Below the pieces are notes generated by a model. The model made no database searches and was not told where the DNA came from. It was given only the letters and a program-made list of their open reading frames with translations. Shown here one piece after another: positions 13,854-29,100 of a stretch of DNA of 64,000 nucleotides (the stretch's first letter is position 1; every line of letters begins with the position of its first letter). Both the position numbers and the translations under genes were made by a program. Source of the DNA: Chondrilla cf. caribensis (taxonomy: Eukaryota; Porifera; Demospongiae; Chondrillida; Chondrillidae); contig OZ026568.1 of NCBI GenBank assembly GCA_964020155.1, forward strand, positions 2,232,820-2,296,819, read 5' to 3'.

Positions 13854-16800
13854 CTAAGTATCATTTATAGTCTTCTTCCGTGCAGAAACAACCAAAATGG
13901 CTTGTAGTAACTTGGAAAACAGCAAATCGACAGGATCCATGGCACCTCTTTGAACCCACTTAGGAATAGTAACCTTAGCCTCTTTGAACCCTAACCAATC
14001 GAGGAGGAGACTAATTCGAGGGTTCAGCTTCCCGGAAGGCCACATCTCTCCAGCAATGAGGACCAGTCTGGGGTCCAGTTCCCAAGTCTCACAAACAAAC
14101 GTCCGTCCACAGTGAAGGTCCAATCCTCCTTTGTCGAAAGGAGGTTTGGGTTTACTACTTTCATCTACAAAGAAATGCAGAAAGAGAAATCTGTTACATG
14201 ATATTAATTAAGATAATCAACCAACCAACTACATGAACAGAATCATGATCACATTTCTCAATGACAGAAACTTACCAGAACTCTTATCCTCAAGATATTC
14301 AATATAACTTGTTATTAACTGGTGTAAGAAATCGTAACGATTGGCAAAAGTAGTTATGGATATCCCTTCTTTGAAATTAGTCCTCAAGTGGCACTTAACC
14401 AAAGGGATGGGATGGTCTGGTCTGACAAGGCTGTCAGAGGACGGCCAAAAGTGGTCATTCGTCAAATTGAAACTGAATGAAGGTACAGTGAGAATAGGTT
14501 CCACTGTAGTTCTTCTTCCCAGTTTGATAGCTGGTTTCTGTGAAGACCCTAAATCTTCACCAAGAAAGAATCCATCAATGCAGCGATAAGATAACCAATC
14601 ATCCAGATTGGTATTAGAGGAGAGAAGTGGCAAACCAGCCCGGCCACAGGTAACCTTGTATATCCCAGCAAATGGCTGAGAAGATTCACTCTGCTCAGTT
14701 CCTTTGAGAGATAAACTGAGCTGTTGCTGACACACCCTGGTTTGTTCCTCCTCACTCCCAACCGACTTGGTCCTACCAGTATCCTCAGCCAAGCAGGGTA
14801 TTGCCTGGGTTGAGAAACCAGCAACTAAGCTCTGGAGATTGAACACCGCCCATTCCTTCTCGATGAAGCTACTCCCATGCAAGCAAGCCAGGCTGACACT
14901 TCCTCCCCTGATATGTACTTCCCCTCCAAGGGACATGTTGTGGGCGGCCTCAGGACTGTAGATGCCCAGTGCTAATAACAGTGAGCTTGTACGCTCATAT
15001 GTTGCCCATAGCCAGTGATGGTACTTCAAGTAACCTATCAACAATAAAATTACACCAATAACTCCTGCTGACTATAGAGCACATTAGCATACAGATTAAT
15101 GTAGTACATGCACACACCTGTGGTCTCGGAAGTACCCTCATTGGGTGCTTTAACTCCATCCTGATCATCATTACCAGTTTTGACACCCAAGAGTGACTGC
15201 AAAGTGCCCTGTCCAGATGCACTTGCTGGCAACATTGTGAGAAGAGTCTTCTCACTGCGGCTCTTTTGCTGTAGGATAAACTCACTGAGGCGCAATGCAA
15301 TATTGACTATGGCACGAGTGGTGGACTGGGAAATGATGAGCTTGACGCTATCCCAATCAAAAGAGACGACAACTTTCACTCCAGGGAATCCCTGGCTGTC
15401 CCTGTCCAACACAGACCCCTTCCACTGCTCACAGATGTGAAACCTCAGGTAAGATGCTTTAGCCATAAGTTGAGATGCTCCCATGTAATCCACTCTGCAA
15501 TGTACATGCTCAACCTGAGCATTGGCATCATGGATGGGCTTCTTTCCTTCATGACTACAAGTGTTCACTGGAGAGGGAGAGAGAGAACTGAGAATAAATG
15601 ACAAGTATCACGGAGTGGATAGCAGTAATTAATGACTTACATCCAATTTGAGCATTTGAAATGTTTATCTCTCCAGCCACCACACCACCACGAGCATCCA
15701 CGTTAACGTTGGACACAAACGCCTTTGCAGTTAGCTGTACTAACTCATTTTCCAAAATATCAGCATGACTTCTTATTCCAAAATGGGTCAATACAATACT
15801 AGTGGGAAGAAGACACTAACATGCATGCATATGTGTCCTACAGGATGTGAATGTACGTACTGTACACAAATACACACACATGCACACACACAGATGCACA
15901 CATGCACGCACCCACGCACACACACATACATATACACATACACACACAGACATACACACATGGTAGAGACATACAAAATGAGTTGACCATTTCTTCAACC
16001 TCATTCCTACATATACATAGAGTACTACTGCACTGGTATGTACATACATATGTACAGTAAAGTACAGACTGAAACCAAAGTACACTTTCACAACTTCATT
16101 GTCAACTCACCCCGCATCACCCATGACTTGAGCAAGATTAGAAGAAAATGTCAAGTCACAAATATTAGCAGCAACAATAATACTAGCTGACAAGGGGTTA
16201 CCGTTGACTGTGTTGAAGATAGAAAATACAATATGAATCTAGTGGGTATTGAACATATGTAAACATTCCCAAGAAGACCACAAGAAAATTCAGGTAAGTA
16301 CATGTGTAATACAGCTCCAAAGAGCGAATTTAAACACAGTTACTAGAGAACACAGAGAAAGTACAGTTGCAATAATACATAACACAGGTAAACAGGGTTA
16401 CCAAGAACACAGAGGAACACATGCAATTTTACAAAAAAATAGGTTAATGCTGGTAAAGGTGGATATAGGCTTAACATATGTTTTTATCTAAACACAGCCT
16501 ACTGACAGAACACAGATAGCTGCAGTTAAAAACAACATATAGAAACAAACACAGTCAGAGTCGACTTAAATGAGAAGAGCATAGACAATTGCAATGCTAT
16601 GAAACAAGCTTTCTACTATAGGACTGACTAAAGCAACTTTGTCTGGTTTGGTGTTTGTCTTGTCATGCCTAGTAACAGATCTGTTTGGGAATGTTTACAT
16701 ATGTTCAGTAACCAATAGACTCCCATGGGAAGCCATGTCAATACAATGGTAAACACAAACCAGCATAACCAAATTAAAGAAGAGTCTGATAGGATTTTAT

Positions 16801-19800
16801 CAACACAGTGACAGTCAAGGTGAATACAGGTACAGACAGACACTGGTAGTAACAACCCAGGCAAGCAACTTAGGTGAACGCAGGCAAACGTGGGTAAAAA
16901 CAACCCAGTTGAACACAGGTAAATACACACATCACTTATACCTGATTTTACTTCATCAGTGCTTCTGGATGAGCCCTGCCCAAAGAGTATTGACTCTGTT
17001 ATACTTTTCTTGTACCAACACTTTCTGAAAGCAGTGGCATTGTTCAGTTGACGTATATCAAAACCCAACAAAACACTAGCCACATCAGCTGCAACTACAT
17101 AGGAAGGAGTTACCAAACTATAAAAGCACAAACACTCACACACACATAGTAATGTACTCTCACTTGAAATGTATTGCTTGTCGTGTACAACACCATTAGT
17201 CTCTGCAACCAGGGTCTTCCTGGACAAATGTATAGAGGCTAACCCCAGCTTCAAGCTGAACACAAACCTGGGGCCTTTGGTGGCCCCCGTTTTCTGTAAC
17301 TTTTGAAAGACACTAGAAGCAGCCTGGGGGCTAATAACAGAAATCGAAAAGGCTGACAAACAACCAGTAACAGAAAGGTCGTTCAGAGTGGATATCTGTG
17401 GGTCTAATCCACTGGATTCACTGGATAAGCTGGAGTCATTCTCTTTGACAGTGAACAAAGAAAAAGAACAGGCAACATGGACATCAGGGATGCCGATCTT
17501 ACAATGGACACGTGATACGGGCTCACAAGACAAGACGATGGTCGAGGGTTTCAAGTGGAAATGGATGAACACATGAATGGGAAATGAGGATGTTTCAGCA
17601 ATTGTGATGCTACTGGTATCAGAGTGGTCTTCAGAGCTATCAGCATCTACAGATACATTCTGCTGTGATGATAAATCCAAAGTGTAGCTGATGGGTTGTA
17701 CTACTTGTTCCACAAAGAGAGGTAGAGAAGGGGTTAAAACAACTTCTTTCTCTAAAGACTCAACAGAGACGGAAATCATCAATTTTCCCTCTCTCAATTG
17801 GCTCTCTGTGAAGCTGTCCATGCTAGTAGTTTCATCTCCGAGGCCTTTGACGACATCTGAGGAATAGTTGGCCTTGACATCAAAAGCAGGGATGTGAACT
17901 TTGGGGATGCTACCGGAGAGTGCAGAGGTAATGGGTTCTTTGGGACGCTTGACACGGCTTGGAGAAGGGGACCAGAACATAGCAGAATTATCCGACATCC
18001 CACGTCTGGGAACGATCGGGGAACTGAAAATATGAACAAAGAATAGAAAGTAGTCGATACAGCATACGTACATATTATCATAGATGTTGCAGTGCATCAA
18101 ACCCACTAGTGCTGATGGATGAATGAATATACGTAAGTGAAATTTCTCTATCCAATATATTTGTATTACACCACATGTCCATACATACATACGTACATAC
18201 GTATGTGCAGTATGTACGTATAATACGTGTCTATACACATGAACAGTACAAATGTATGGTATGCATGGTAGTAATTGTATATACGTACATATGTGCAGTA
18301 CATACACACGTATTACAACCACAACACCTCTTCAATACCCATCAGCCAAGACACCAACTTTTGTACACATTAATTAGAGACAGGCCAACCAAATTACTAC
18401 ATACTTTACTTACTCTGGCATCAAAACTACACAGTTTATTGTGCATAAGGTACGGATTATGGAAAAGTAAACGTTAACTGGTTAAAAGTTAACTTTTCCC
18501 GTTAACTTTTACCGATATTGGTAACCGTTAACTGTTATCCACTAACGGTTAATGGTTAACTTTTTGATGTGAAGTATCAATACGTACGTAGTTGTATATA
18601 CATAAAAGCATTAAAAGTTAATTTTGTGTACTTTTCTGTGATCCGTACCATAGGTTGAACAGTATGCAGTGTGTGAGTAATATGTACAAGTAATTATCTA
18701 CCTAAATACTTAAAAAAATAATAAAAAAAAAAAATGCTGAATGCATTCTTGATCATGTACACACGTACGTAAAAGCCACTGGAAGATGAGATGAAGCGTG
18801 AATTATCCATTACAAAGACTTACTTGAAATCAGAAGCGGGTAAGGATGATGAATGGAGTACCAGTGATCCTCTTGCAATATTGACAATGACATTGATGTC
18901 TAGATCAATGCTGTAGTCTTCATTGGGTATAGTTGTACTTGAACTGACATTTTTCTTATCAGACAACTCAGAAGAGGAGCCAACAGTAACGTTGCACTTC
19001 TTGCTGTTACTTTCTACCTCCATTGTATAGATCTCTGAGTGTGCTCGTCTGTGAGTGGACACGGTCGGGGTCGAACTTGCTAAACTACTGGGTCGAGGAG
19101 ATGCAGGACCCTTTATGGCCTTCAGCAGTGTGGGTCTACTCCAGTCCACTAGAACAGAAACACGACGGGCTTTCGAGGGTCCTGATCGGTTCCCTGACCT
19201 CATGCTGCGAAGGGCCACACGTTCCATCTGCTTTAGAGTACTAAGTTCTTCACTGTACTCAACCCCTTGCTGCCTGCAAGGAGACAAGATGATGAATTAA
19301 TTGGCAAGTCCATAACTAATGTTCTTACACAAAGTACACAAAAACAATCTCTAAAAACAAAATACTGCCATCTATTATTAACCATTATCCTTCCATACTA
19401 ATTTTATACCATTTTTATTTCAACTTCCGGTATAATATGTTTGCTATAATATTCGTAATATAAATAAATAGATACATGTAGATATAATATTACTATAATA
19501 TGTATTACTACACTTAACTGTAACAGTGAATGTTGCACATAAAAAGATGGCCAATTTTGAAGCACTGAGTATTCAGAAATTGGGCTAGAATTCGAGTGCA
19601 ATGGCTTTGACAAATGTTATATCTTTACCAAACGTTCATTTAAACGAGACACCCAATAATTCAAGTGTGGGGGGCAACAGCCTCACAGCCACTTGAAGTA
19701 CTTGATTGTACTCTTTGTCTTTGGGTGCCTAGTATTACACATAGCAGTCACATGAATGTATGTGTTCCCAGGTAAAATAAGATTCTGTAATCATAGCATA

Positions 19801-22800
19801 ACTTACTTTAAATTTTGCACATGATGTGCCTGAAGGCCCAAGTTTCTTTCTAGAATTTGTTGAGGTTTGGATATGGTCACGGAAGGCATCGTGACCCCAC
19901 AACTAGGAACTGCTTCCGCCTTGTCAATGTCTCCAGTGACTGAGAAGATGGTTCGCACCAGGGACGAGATATGGGAACCTATGTCGTACTTTGCATGGAT
20001 ATCGATACCAGACATGTCCCATTGGAGTGACCAGATCAGTCGGATTCGATGTGAACCTATAGAAACATGTAGTATGAACAAATGAATTGAAATAGTGTTA
20101 AAAGTTTACGCTGCAAACAAATAAAAATCTTAATAGACGTTATGTATTAACTCAATGTATGTACATTATTTATATGAACTGTATCTATACGTACATTGGA
20201 GTACTGTATTGTATGTTTCACTATGTATGCTGGAGGGTGCCTTGAAAGTTCAGTGCTTGACTATTGCATTGTACGAATCACTATGTAGGTGCCTTGGAAG
20301 TAGCATAAAAGGCTAACCACATTTCAATAATACAGTGAAATTTGTTGAGTAAGTACCTAGGTTGGTACATACTTCTAGTTAGTGAGTACGTACACTTCAC
20401 TCAGTCTCAAGCTCAAGTACACTAAATCAAAAAGTACTGATAGTAAGTACCTCCGATAAGAAGTACAGATTACATACCAAGGAAGTTTTACTGTATTCCG
20501 AATTCTCACAATACACAACCAATATGCACACACAATCACACCTGGGGATGTTTTTATTCCAATGCATATTTTGCATGTTCCTTTGGGAACAGTTGCTGTA
20601 AGATGGGGAAAAACCAAAATATACATAGTGACTTTAACAACCAAACTGTACATACAATGGACATGAAGCCTAGAACACACACGTTAAAACACCTGTGGTA
20701 TAATCTACAGGATGTTAAAAAGAATTCGAGTAAACCTTAAAGTATTCCATACATACATTAGTATGTATGCAGACATACTAGTGTAGTACTGTATGTATAC
20801 ATGTAAATACACTGTACATACAGTAATATTTCAAAACTACACTTTCTACAGTCTGCCCCCACACAGTGACACTGTATACACACAGTACTATTCAATTAAT
20901 TGATCAGTCTTCACTCACCACAATTGTCTACTTCTCTCCTTCTGAAGTCCACTGACCAGTGCTTCTGACGAGCTGTGAACCATTCGGAAAACCTTGCACA
21001 GAAACCAACAAAGGATCCCGCGATTGCTATTTTCTTCCTAACATTGATGGTTATTTTCATTTCTTGAATGGTTACAACACCAGCAGGCATGGCTGGGAGG
21101 AGTAGAGCCAAGTTTCCGTTACAGTCCATGATCAAAACCCAATAAGGTACTGTACATATGTGTATATACATACGTACATATATAAGTATCATACATACAA
21201 CATAATATGTATGATGTATGATATGTATGTATGATACTTATGTACATATTATATGCATACATACACATATACATGTATACAGTGGAACCCCTCTATTACA
21301 AACCTCTGAATAGCAGAAACCTCTATAATAAGGACAACATTCTGTGTCCCAGTGTAGTACTGTAGTGTATTATGTGACCTCTGAGTTGAGGAAACCTCTG
21401 TAATAAGAACTAAAATCAAGGTCCCAAAGTGTCCATAATAGAGAGGTTCCACTGTATACACCATACATACCTCTTGGCCTCATATCAGATATTATTGGAT
21501 TTGCTGTCAAGGGAAAACAGAATCCCAAATCTGTCACAGTGATCTGGACCAATTTTGGACGGGCAAAGTCCAGCTTGGGCACACTGCTCTCACCACGCCT
21601 GTGGATCCGTTGCAGTAGGCTGTCTGTAGCCCTTTGGACCTGCAGAAATTAACATCAAATCATCAGCACGATACAAGCAAAATAGTTGGTTAGGTCCCAC
21701 CTCATCTTGCAATGCCTTCCTTTGGTCCTGCCAATAGGAATATGCCACTTTGCAGTACAACCAAAAGGTCAAACCTGTAAGTACGTACATTGATAGATAG
21801 TACACACATGTATGTGAAGATGTATACATACGTACATGTGTACAGATCACCTTAATATTGAGCACAGTACATACAATACGTACATACGTACATACAGTAT
21901 AACTGGAAATATTGGCGGTCATTATATTTTGGCTTTTTGGCAGTTTGATTGACTACCGCCAACATAATATTTGCCAAAATAATAACACCCGTGCAAAACG
22001 TCATAAAGTGACGTAATCCCGACGTTGCACATCCATGTGGCTTGAGTAATCATGGCGATGTATCGGTACTTCAAGAGAAAGGAACGGAATTCCGACAAGC
22101 TACCTTATTATAACCTGGGCTTGCCATCCGCCCAAATAAAAACCACCAATACCCTAAAATTCGACAAATTGGCAAATATTCTTTCTGCCAATATTTCTGG
22201 TTATACGGTACATACAATATACAGATTGACTACGGTACCGTACATATGTACACAATATATTATACACACATAACGACATATGTATGTACATACGTACAGT
22301 ACTTGCATCCTGGTGCATGGACGATTGATGGGTGGATCAAAGGAAAAAGGATGCTGATATATGTGGCACAGCACAGTTTAGAAATACAGTATCAGCACAG
22401 CTCAGTAGACAGGTTTCATTGTTAGGATTGATTGATTGAGAGGACCAAGCAGAAAATTACTATAGTAAACGCTTTTGATTGTGTATGATATTTTATATTG
22501 GACTATGCACACATACTCCATATAAATTGTCTACACCAGGATGCAAGTCAGTATTGCCTGCCTAGGTGTGCTGCAGCAGATAAAAGTGCTAACTAATTCA
22601 TGCAGATTGAGCAAACCTTACGGTATGTGCATATGTACACACTTAATGTAGATTGAGTGAGTACAGTACACAGATCTGTACAAAATGCATAAACTTTCAT
22701 ACCTATGCATAGATTGAGTACAGTATATACATATGTATGTACATATGTACATAAATACAACATACATGTACATACCCTTTTCCACAGCAGCAGACTGGAT

Positions 22801-25800
22801 GAACAGATGCGGGGAGTGTATGTTCAATGTGTACGTGTCCAGCGGTGTAAGGTCTTGATCATCACTTCCTGAATCACTTATCTAATAAAATTCATTGACC
22901 ATAACTTTCATCAAAAGTAATGAGTACATAAGTGGACCACATATACTGAAGTTATCAACCTGAGATGTATCTCTAATAGAAAGTCTAGTGGAGAACTGAG
23001 CCAATTCGTTGAAAGCATCCAAATCATCAGTGGTGTCTTGAAAGTAGCCAAGGGCCAGGTGAACATCAATGTCCACTTTGCCCAGTAGGCACAAAAGGTA
23101 CTCCCTGGATGCTGGGGAATAGGAATGAACCATGAATAACAGTCTAAATCTTCAGGACAATGTACGAAGATTAACAGGTATTTTTATTTCACATTTTTTC
23201 ACATATGTACATACCACTTTGGACATTATTGATGAGTACTTCAATTTTTCCTGTAGTTAGTCTCACAGCAGTTTGAGACGGTGTAGATATGGTAACATCA
23301 ACTCCCTACAACAAAATTAGGTACAATCACCCTTGTACACATACATGAATAGAGACAAATGTGAACAGTTGAAACAGGTTGACACAAAAGAACACTGAAC
23401 ATAGGTGAGATTATGTACGTTTGTACATCCATGATCACCACCAACCCACACCACATGTACATCCCATGGTCACCACCAACCCACACCACATGTACATCCC
23501 ATGGTCACCACCAACCCACAACACATGTATATCCCATGGTCACCACCAACCCACAACACATGTACATCCCATGGTCACCACCAACCCACAACACATGTAC
23601 ATCCCATGGTCACCACCAACCCACAACACATGTACATCCCATGGTCACTACCAACCAACCAAGGTTAACACAGATACAGGTGAACACCAGTGAATACAGA
23701 CAAATCCAGATTACAAGTGAACACAAACATGCATATATGTACATATCACAAACATGTGGTCTCATGCACATGTACCTGAACCAAGAAATTTAATGTTTGC
23801 AAAGCCGATATCAAAATATCGGAAGGTTCAGCAACACCGGGCTGTTTTTCAGCTGCAGGTTTTGTTTTCGTAGGCTCACTGGACACAGGGACAGCATGCC
23901 TTATTTCTCCTAAAATACCGACAGTTTCATCAAGTTCCTGTTGAATTAGAAAGTAACCAAAAGTGAAATAGTGTATATTGGTATAGGTTACTGCATACAC
24001 ACTTATGTACACACATATATCAATGATTATATATACTTGCCGTATCTACAGCAAAAAATGTATGTACCTTAACAAAAGAGCTTTGTACCACAAGTAGCTG
24101 GTTGATAATGTCAGTTGACAAATGAATTTCAACTTTGTTAATGTGAAGATAGAGAGAGGCAGTGGGGAGAGCGCCATGTTCTCGAGGGGCAAAAGTTGCT
24201 CCAACATCGAATGAAGGCAAGTAAACATCTCGAACAGAAATATCTTCCAAGTGGACCTGAGTAACATGATTACAGACAGAGTTATAAACACCACACAGTG
24301 GACGCTGTTTAAACCAGATACCTGTGAGATTACAGTGAGGTAACTGCTACAGGCAAGTGCCTGCTTACACAGGTTCTATAGCATATACACATTGACAGTT
24401 TACGTAATAATGTAATGCAGACATGTAGCATGCTTTTCAAGAGCAAAGGGAATGTGTGTTTACATTCACCTGTGAACATACTTCCCTCATGTAAACATAA
24501 TTCTTAATTGATCCTTTAATGGAAACTCATTTACGGTATGTAGTGTCATTATGCATTTTTGCTACATAATTGTTGTCACTACGTAGTGCTGGGAATCGGC
24601 TGTGATTTTCAAATTAGTCACTCGATAGACTTGATGTGGAGTCTTAAGAGTCCTTTTAATATGTTAGGTGGAGGTGGCTTCCTGTTGTATTCAATTATTT
24701 CCTGTGATTAATTGGTTTGCTTGTACTGCACTTTAAACAATAGCCAGGTTAAAATGAAAATGAAATAATCGAATAATTGTCCCAGCACTTATTGTAATCT
24801 GTCTAGGTATGTTACAACTTTAGAACACTCACACATGAACATATTACGTATGCATGTACATTGAATACTCCCACTAAACTCACCCTTGGAGTGAACTTCA
24901 AATTATGACTACTGCAACTAAAACTGACATTAATGTCATGATGGCTTTTCAAATATGCCACATAAGAAGTTCCCTATGGAGAGTAGACACAGTCATAGTA
25001 TATGTACTGTATCCATTACATATGCAGGAATGTAACGTATGTACAAATCCCTACACATTGATGTACAGTACGGTTCAAAAAAAACCAAACGGTAATCACC
25101 TTTACCGTTTTTCAGTTAACAGTTAACGGTTATCCGTTATCCGTTAACCGTTACCGGTAGTTTTTTCATTGCGTAATCATTGATACGCAAGCGTATATTA
25201 CTAAATGACAGCTGCGAATTGCGTAACTCACGAACGATCCGTCGAAGAGTCGGTCTACTAGATCCAGGAAGACGGAGAGATGTTCCCATGTCTTTTTTGC
25301 TTTTGAATCGTTACTCAAACACTCGCATTCGATACTTTAAGACCTTGTTTTTCAACGATTAAGAATTTATAATGTACCATTGACGTTTATCCGTTAACGG
25401 TTATCGGTTAACGGTTACCAGAAATCAGTTAACTTTTAACCGATAAGCGTTAACTGTTACCGGATTAACAGGTAACTTTTATCCGGTAACGTTTAGTTTT
25501 TTTTGAACCGTACCGTATGCATATAATAAACTCACATAGTACATCAATGTCAAGGATGGGAGAGCAGTAACAAGCAAGGATACTTTCTGAACCACGATTA
25601 AACATGAGCCTTGACCGAGCGCTTTCATCATGCCATTCAACTTCGAGAAATCAGGTCTCTCCTTCTGCTGAGGTAATCTACACACAAAACAGAAAGATGC
25701 TGAAGGCAAATACACTTCACATGTACCAGGTGTGCGTGTGTACAAATATACATACCTGGGTGAAATCCTGGACTCCAAATGGAGGAAAGGTTTGATGTCA

Positions 25801-26065
25801 CCATAGAGAGCTCTGAATGATGGGAGATGTACGTGAAATACTTTCTGTATCACAACTGGGGGCTGCTTAAGGTCGAATTCAACAGTGGGAAGATGAGCGA
25901 GGACCTGATACTGCCTGAGACAGCTGTCTTGACTGATGATGGACACCAGAACCGACAACTCTGGTGCTGACAGCTTCAAAAGTACACTGATGAAATAGAT
26001 GAAAAGACAGTTAATACTGTAATCATTTGCATTTATCAAAGGCAGAATATACAGTATATTCACAC

Positions 26066-26137
<72 letters not shown>

Positions 26138-29100
26138 AGCATGTAGGGATACAAGTTTTATGTACAAAATCATATGTACATTTATACACATTAACATACT
26201 CCCATGTGTGTATATTCTGTAGTGTATGTAAGTACAAGATTTTATCTGCATGTAGGTACACACGCATATGTACATAGATACCTGGATGTGGGTAAGCCTA
26301 CCTGGGATTCCAGCCCTCATCAAGAAACTCAAAATAAGCCTTCTTCATCCCAAATGTGGAAGACAGTGTAAGTTTCTCTATGAAAATCACAAAAATTAGG
26401 TGAAAAATATTGAAGGAATTATGAACAACAGAGGAAACTAACTTATCGCACTCCTCTCAAAAGCGTCATGCAGTGTGATTCCACTCAAGATGGAAAATGT
26501 GATCCCTTCAAATTGCAGTTTTCCTTTCAGTGTGTCCAATTCTGCCATAAGTCCAATACTTCCTATACCAATATATACAGTAACATCGAAAGATGAACTG
26601 GGCACAGTGTCTTGGAAAAACTCCACATTGTTGTCCGGGCGAGGTGTCATCAGAAAGCCAGGGTTAGCAACTCCACCTGTAGGACTCAATACATTCTCGT
26701 CGGATACCAGGGGCATCAAGTCCTCACGAGAACCGTTCAGATTGAACAATGCACCTCCTGGTGAGAGTGGGATGGTTACATTTGGACTACCTGGACGAAC
26801 AGAGTCCAAGGGTGGAGTTTCATAGGAGAGAGTATCCCTGTAAAATTTCAAAATGTTAGAAGCAAACTCGTTTGTGAGCTGTGGATCAATATTCAGAGAT
26901 TGCTCTATACTCTCTTGAGGAAGCAACTGTGGAGAATCAGCATTGGCTTCGGGAGATGGTGGTTTTACAGACACATCCACTGTGGATTGATTCAACACCT
27001 GTAGCACATTAATTGCTATGAATCGATCAAAGGTATCCGGTGCACACATAGCCACATTGTCTACTTTCAAAATGACTTGGGCGCTAAATTTCTGTTCGCT
27101 TGGCTGAGTGAAGGGATTGCTATTGGACAGCTTACCACTAACTCCAGCTGCTACTCTTGTTACTTCAACAACAGGTATCAGAGAGGGAATGGATGGTATA
27201 AGCAAGGCAACAGATACACAAGGCAGGGACAGTTCAACGTTGAAACTAGTAAAAGAGTCTGAAGAATTCCTTTTTTTGAAATAGCCGGGTAACCAAGGTA
27301 ACAAGGATGCGGTGAGGAATCCCAGTTTGGCATGCCCAAGCTTTTGAAAGAATCTTCTGTAAATATTGGAAGACGTTTCAGGTCTCTGAGGCACTCTACT
27401 TCCCGCAGATGAAAGCAATTTTTCGGTAGCACCTGACGAGTGTAGAGATGTCTGACTATGAAGGGAGTGCATTGAATGATTCCTTGTAGACGTGACGGAA
27501 TAGGCCAGTGGTCGTTTATGGGACAATCTGATGGACATAATAGACAGCTTTGCTGATAAAGCAGCAGCTAAAGAGGCAATAATATCTTTGTCTTCGCTGT
27601 CCTTCGAGGGGGGTTGATTAGGACTAGAAATCTCCCTGGTAACTGCAGAGAGCTGTTGCAGACATTGGTAAACAGCTGTATCTCGTAAAGCTTTGGTTGA
27701 TGGGGAATGCAGACAGTGTACCTACGTATAACAGATAAGCAGAGTGAAAATAGTAGAATAGCAAGGTGACTATGTGTACCAAATTACAAATTATTGAAAA
27801 ACGAAAATTATACACTAAAATCAATTATGAAATTACAAATTTACTTCTAATTTTCAGGAGTATATACATACATATGTATGTACGTACATACTGCATACAT
27901 ACATACATACATACATCTTGCCTAGTATGAAAATGTTAACTTTTTATCCAAATTATTTGTTATCAGTACTGGTAGACAGTGGACACAGTGTACATGAGCT
28001 AGGGACCCAGTGGACCATATGTGCAGTAATAACAAGGTACTAAAGTACTAAGCAAAGCATCGTACACTCATTATTGTACCAGTTGATATACAATATGTGA
28101 CCAAGGGACTATAGGAGTGTGCATCAACTAGAAGGTTGTAGTAGTTGGTGTACTCTCTGAGGAAGTTGTACTACTGTATAGCGGGAAATTTTCACCAGAC
28201 AAAATTTTCACTGATTGCTTCAAAAATGGAAATTCACAGATAATTTTTTTGTGGATTCTGGCCACAATCATGTGATAGAACAACAAGAACGCCGAATTCG
28301 CGGATTTTATTTTCACAGGTGTTAGGCCAACCACGAAATCTGCCAAAGTTTCATCCCGCGAAAGTTTCTCACTATACAGTATATCATACTGTACCGTATG
28401 TAGTGTTACATGTTTGTAGCACTAAAATGGTGGAGTACACGTTAAAACTCATATGATTCACAATTATATGGACTGTACATTTAATTAAAGTCTCCAACTT
28501 TCCAGGACTCTTTGGGGTAAAGGTTAAATTAGTAATTGTTTCAAGTGCTTTAATTTTCCATGGACTTTGAGATTGAGTCCGAAAATCACCAATACATAGA
28601 GAAATGTTGAAGAATACAAAAAGAGACAATTTGAACAATCAAATGTAACAAGCATACAGAAAGAAACAGAACAGACACGAACCTTAGGCAAAATCCTTCC
28701 AGAGTGTGAGGTTGCAGAAAATAACAATTGGTAAAGTCCTCTTCTGCGACTCTGGGACACACTCCCTATGACCCTATGGACAGACTGTGCCACTGCTGGG
28801 ATGGTGTTGAACTGACGACACAGGCCACCCAGCTCTTCCAGTACATTGGGATATATAGTGAGGGAATGCACAAATTGGGACTTGACCCCACAAATGCTTA
28901 TCGATAGCGACATGTTGGACTCGGAATTACTATAAAACTCCTTGCGGCTATCATCATTGGCAAATATATCTGTGAAAGTTAGTGTCAGGCATCCTTCTTG
29001 AGACTTTTCCACGCTTCCCACCAAATTGGCCAGGATCTTGTCAATGGACAGCTGGAACAATGGTTGCAATGAGTGGTCTTGCTGAGACTCCCAGCTGAAG

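Noticed and set aside
14229..15044. 271-codon minus ORF as a separate gene
   Set aside because: Its parts are BLTP1 exons read through short introns, not an independent protein.
15765..16091. Overlapping ORFs in a CA/TG-rich tract
   Set aside because: Low-complexity acacac/catac sequence in a BLTP1 intron yields open frames in several registers.
23413..23793. 126-codon ORF with [13 protein letters not shown] repeats
   Set aside because: This is the 35-bp minisatellite in a BLTP1 intron; it is open in two frames simply because of the repeat.
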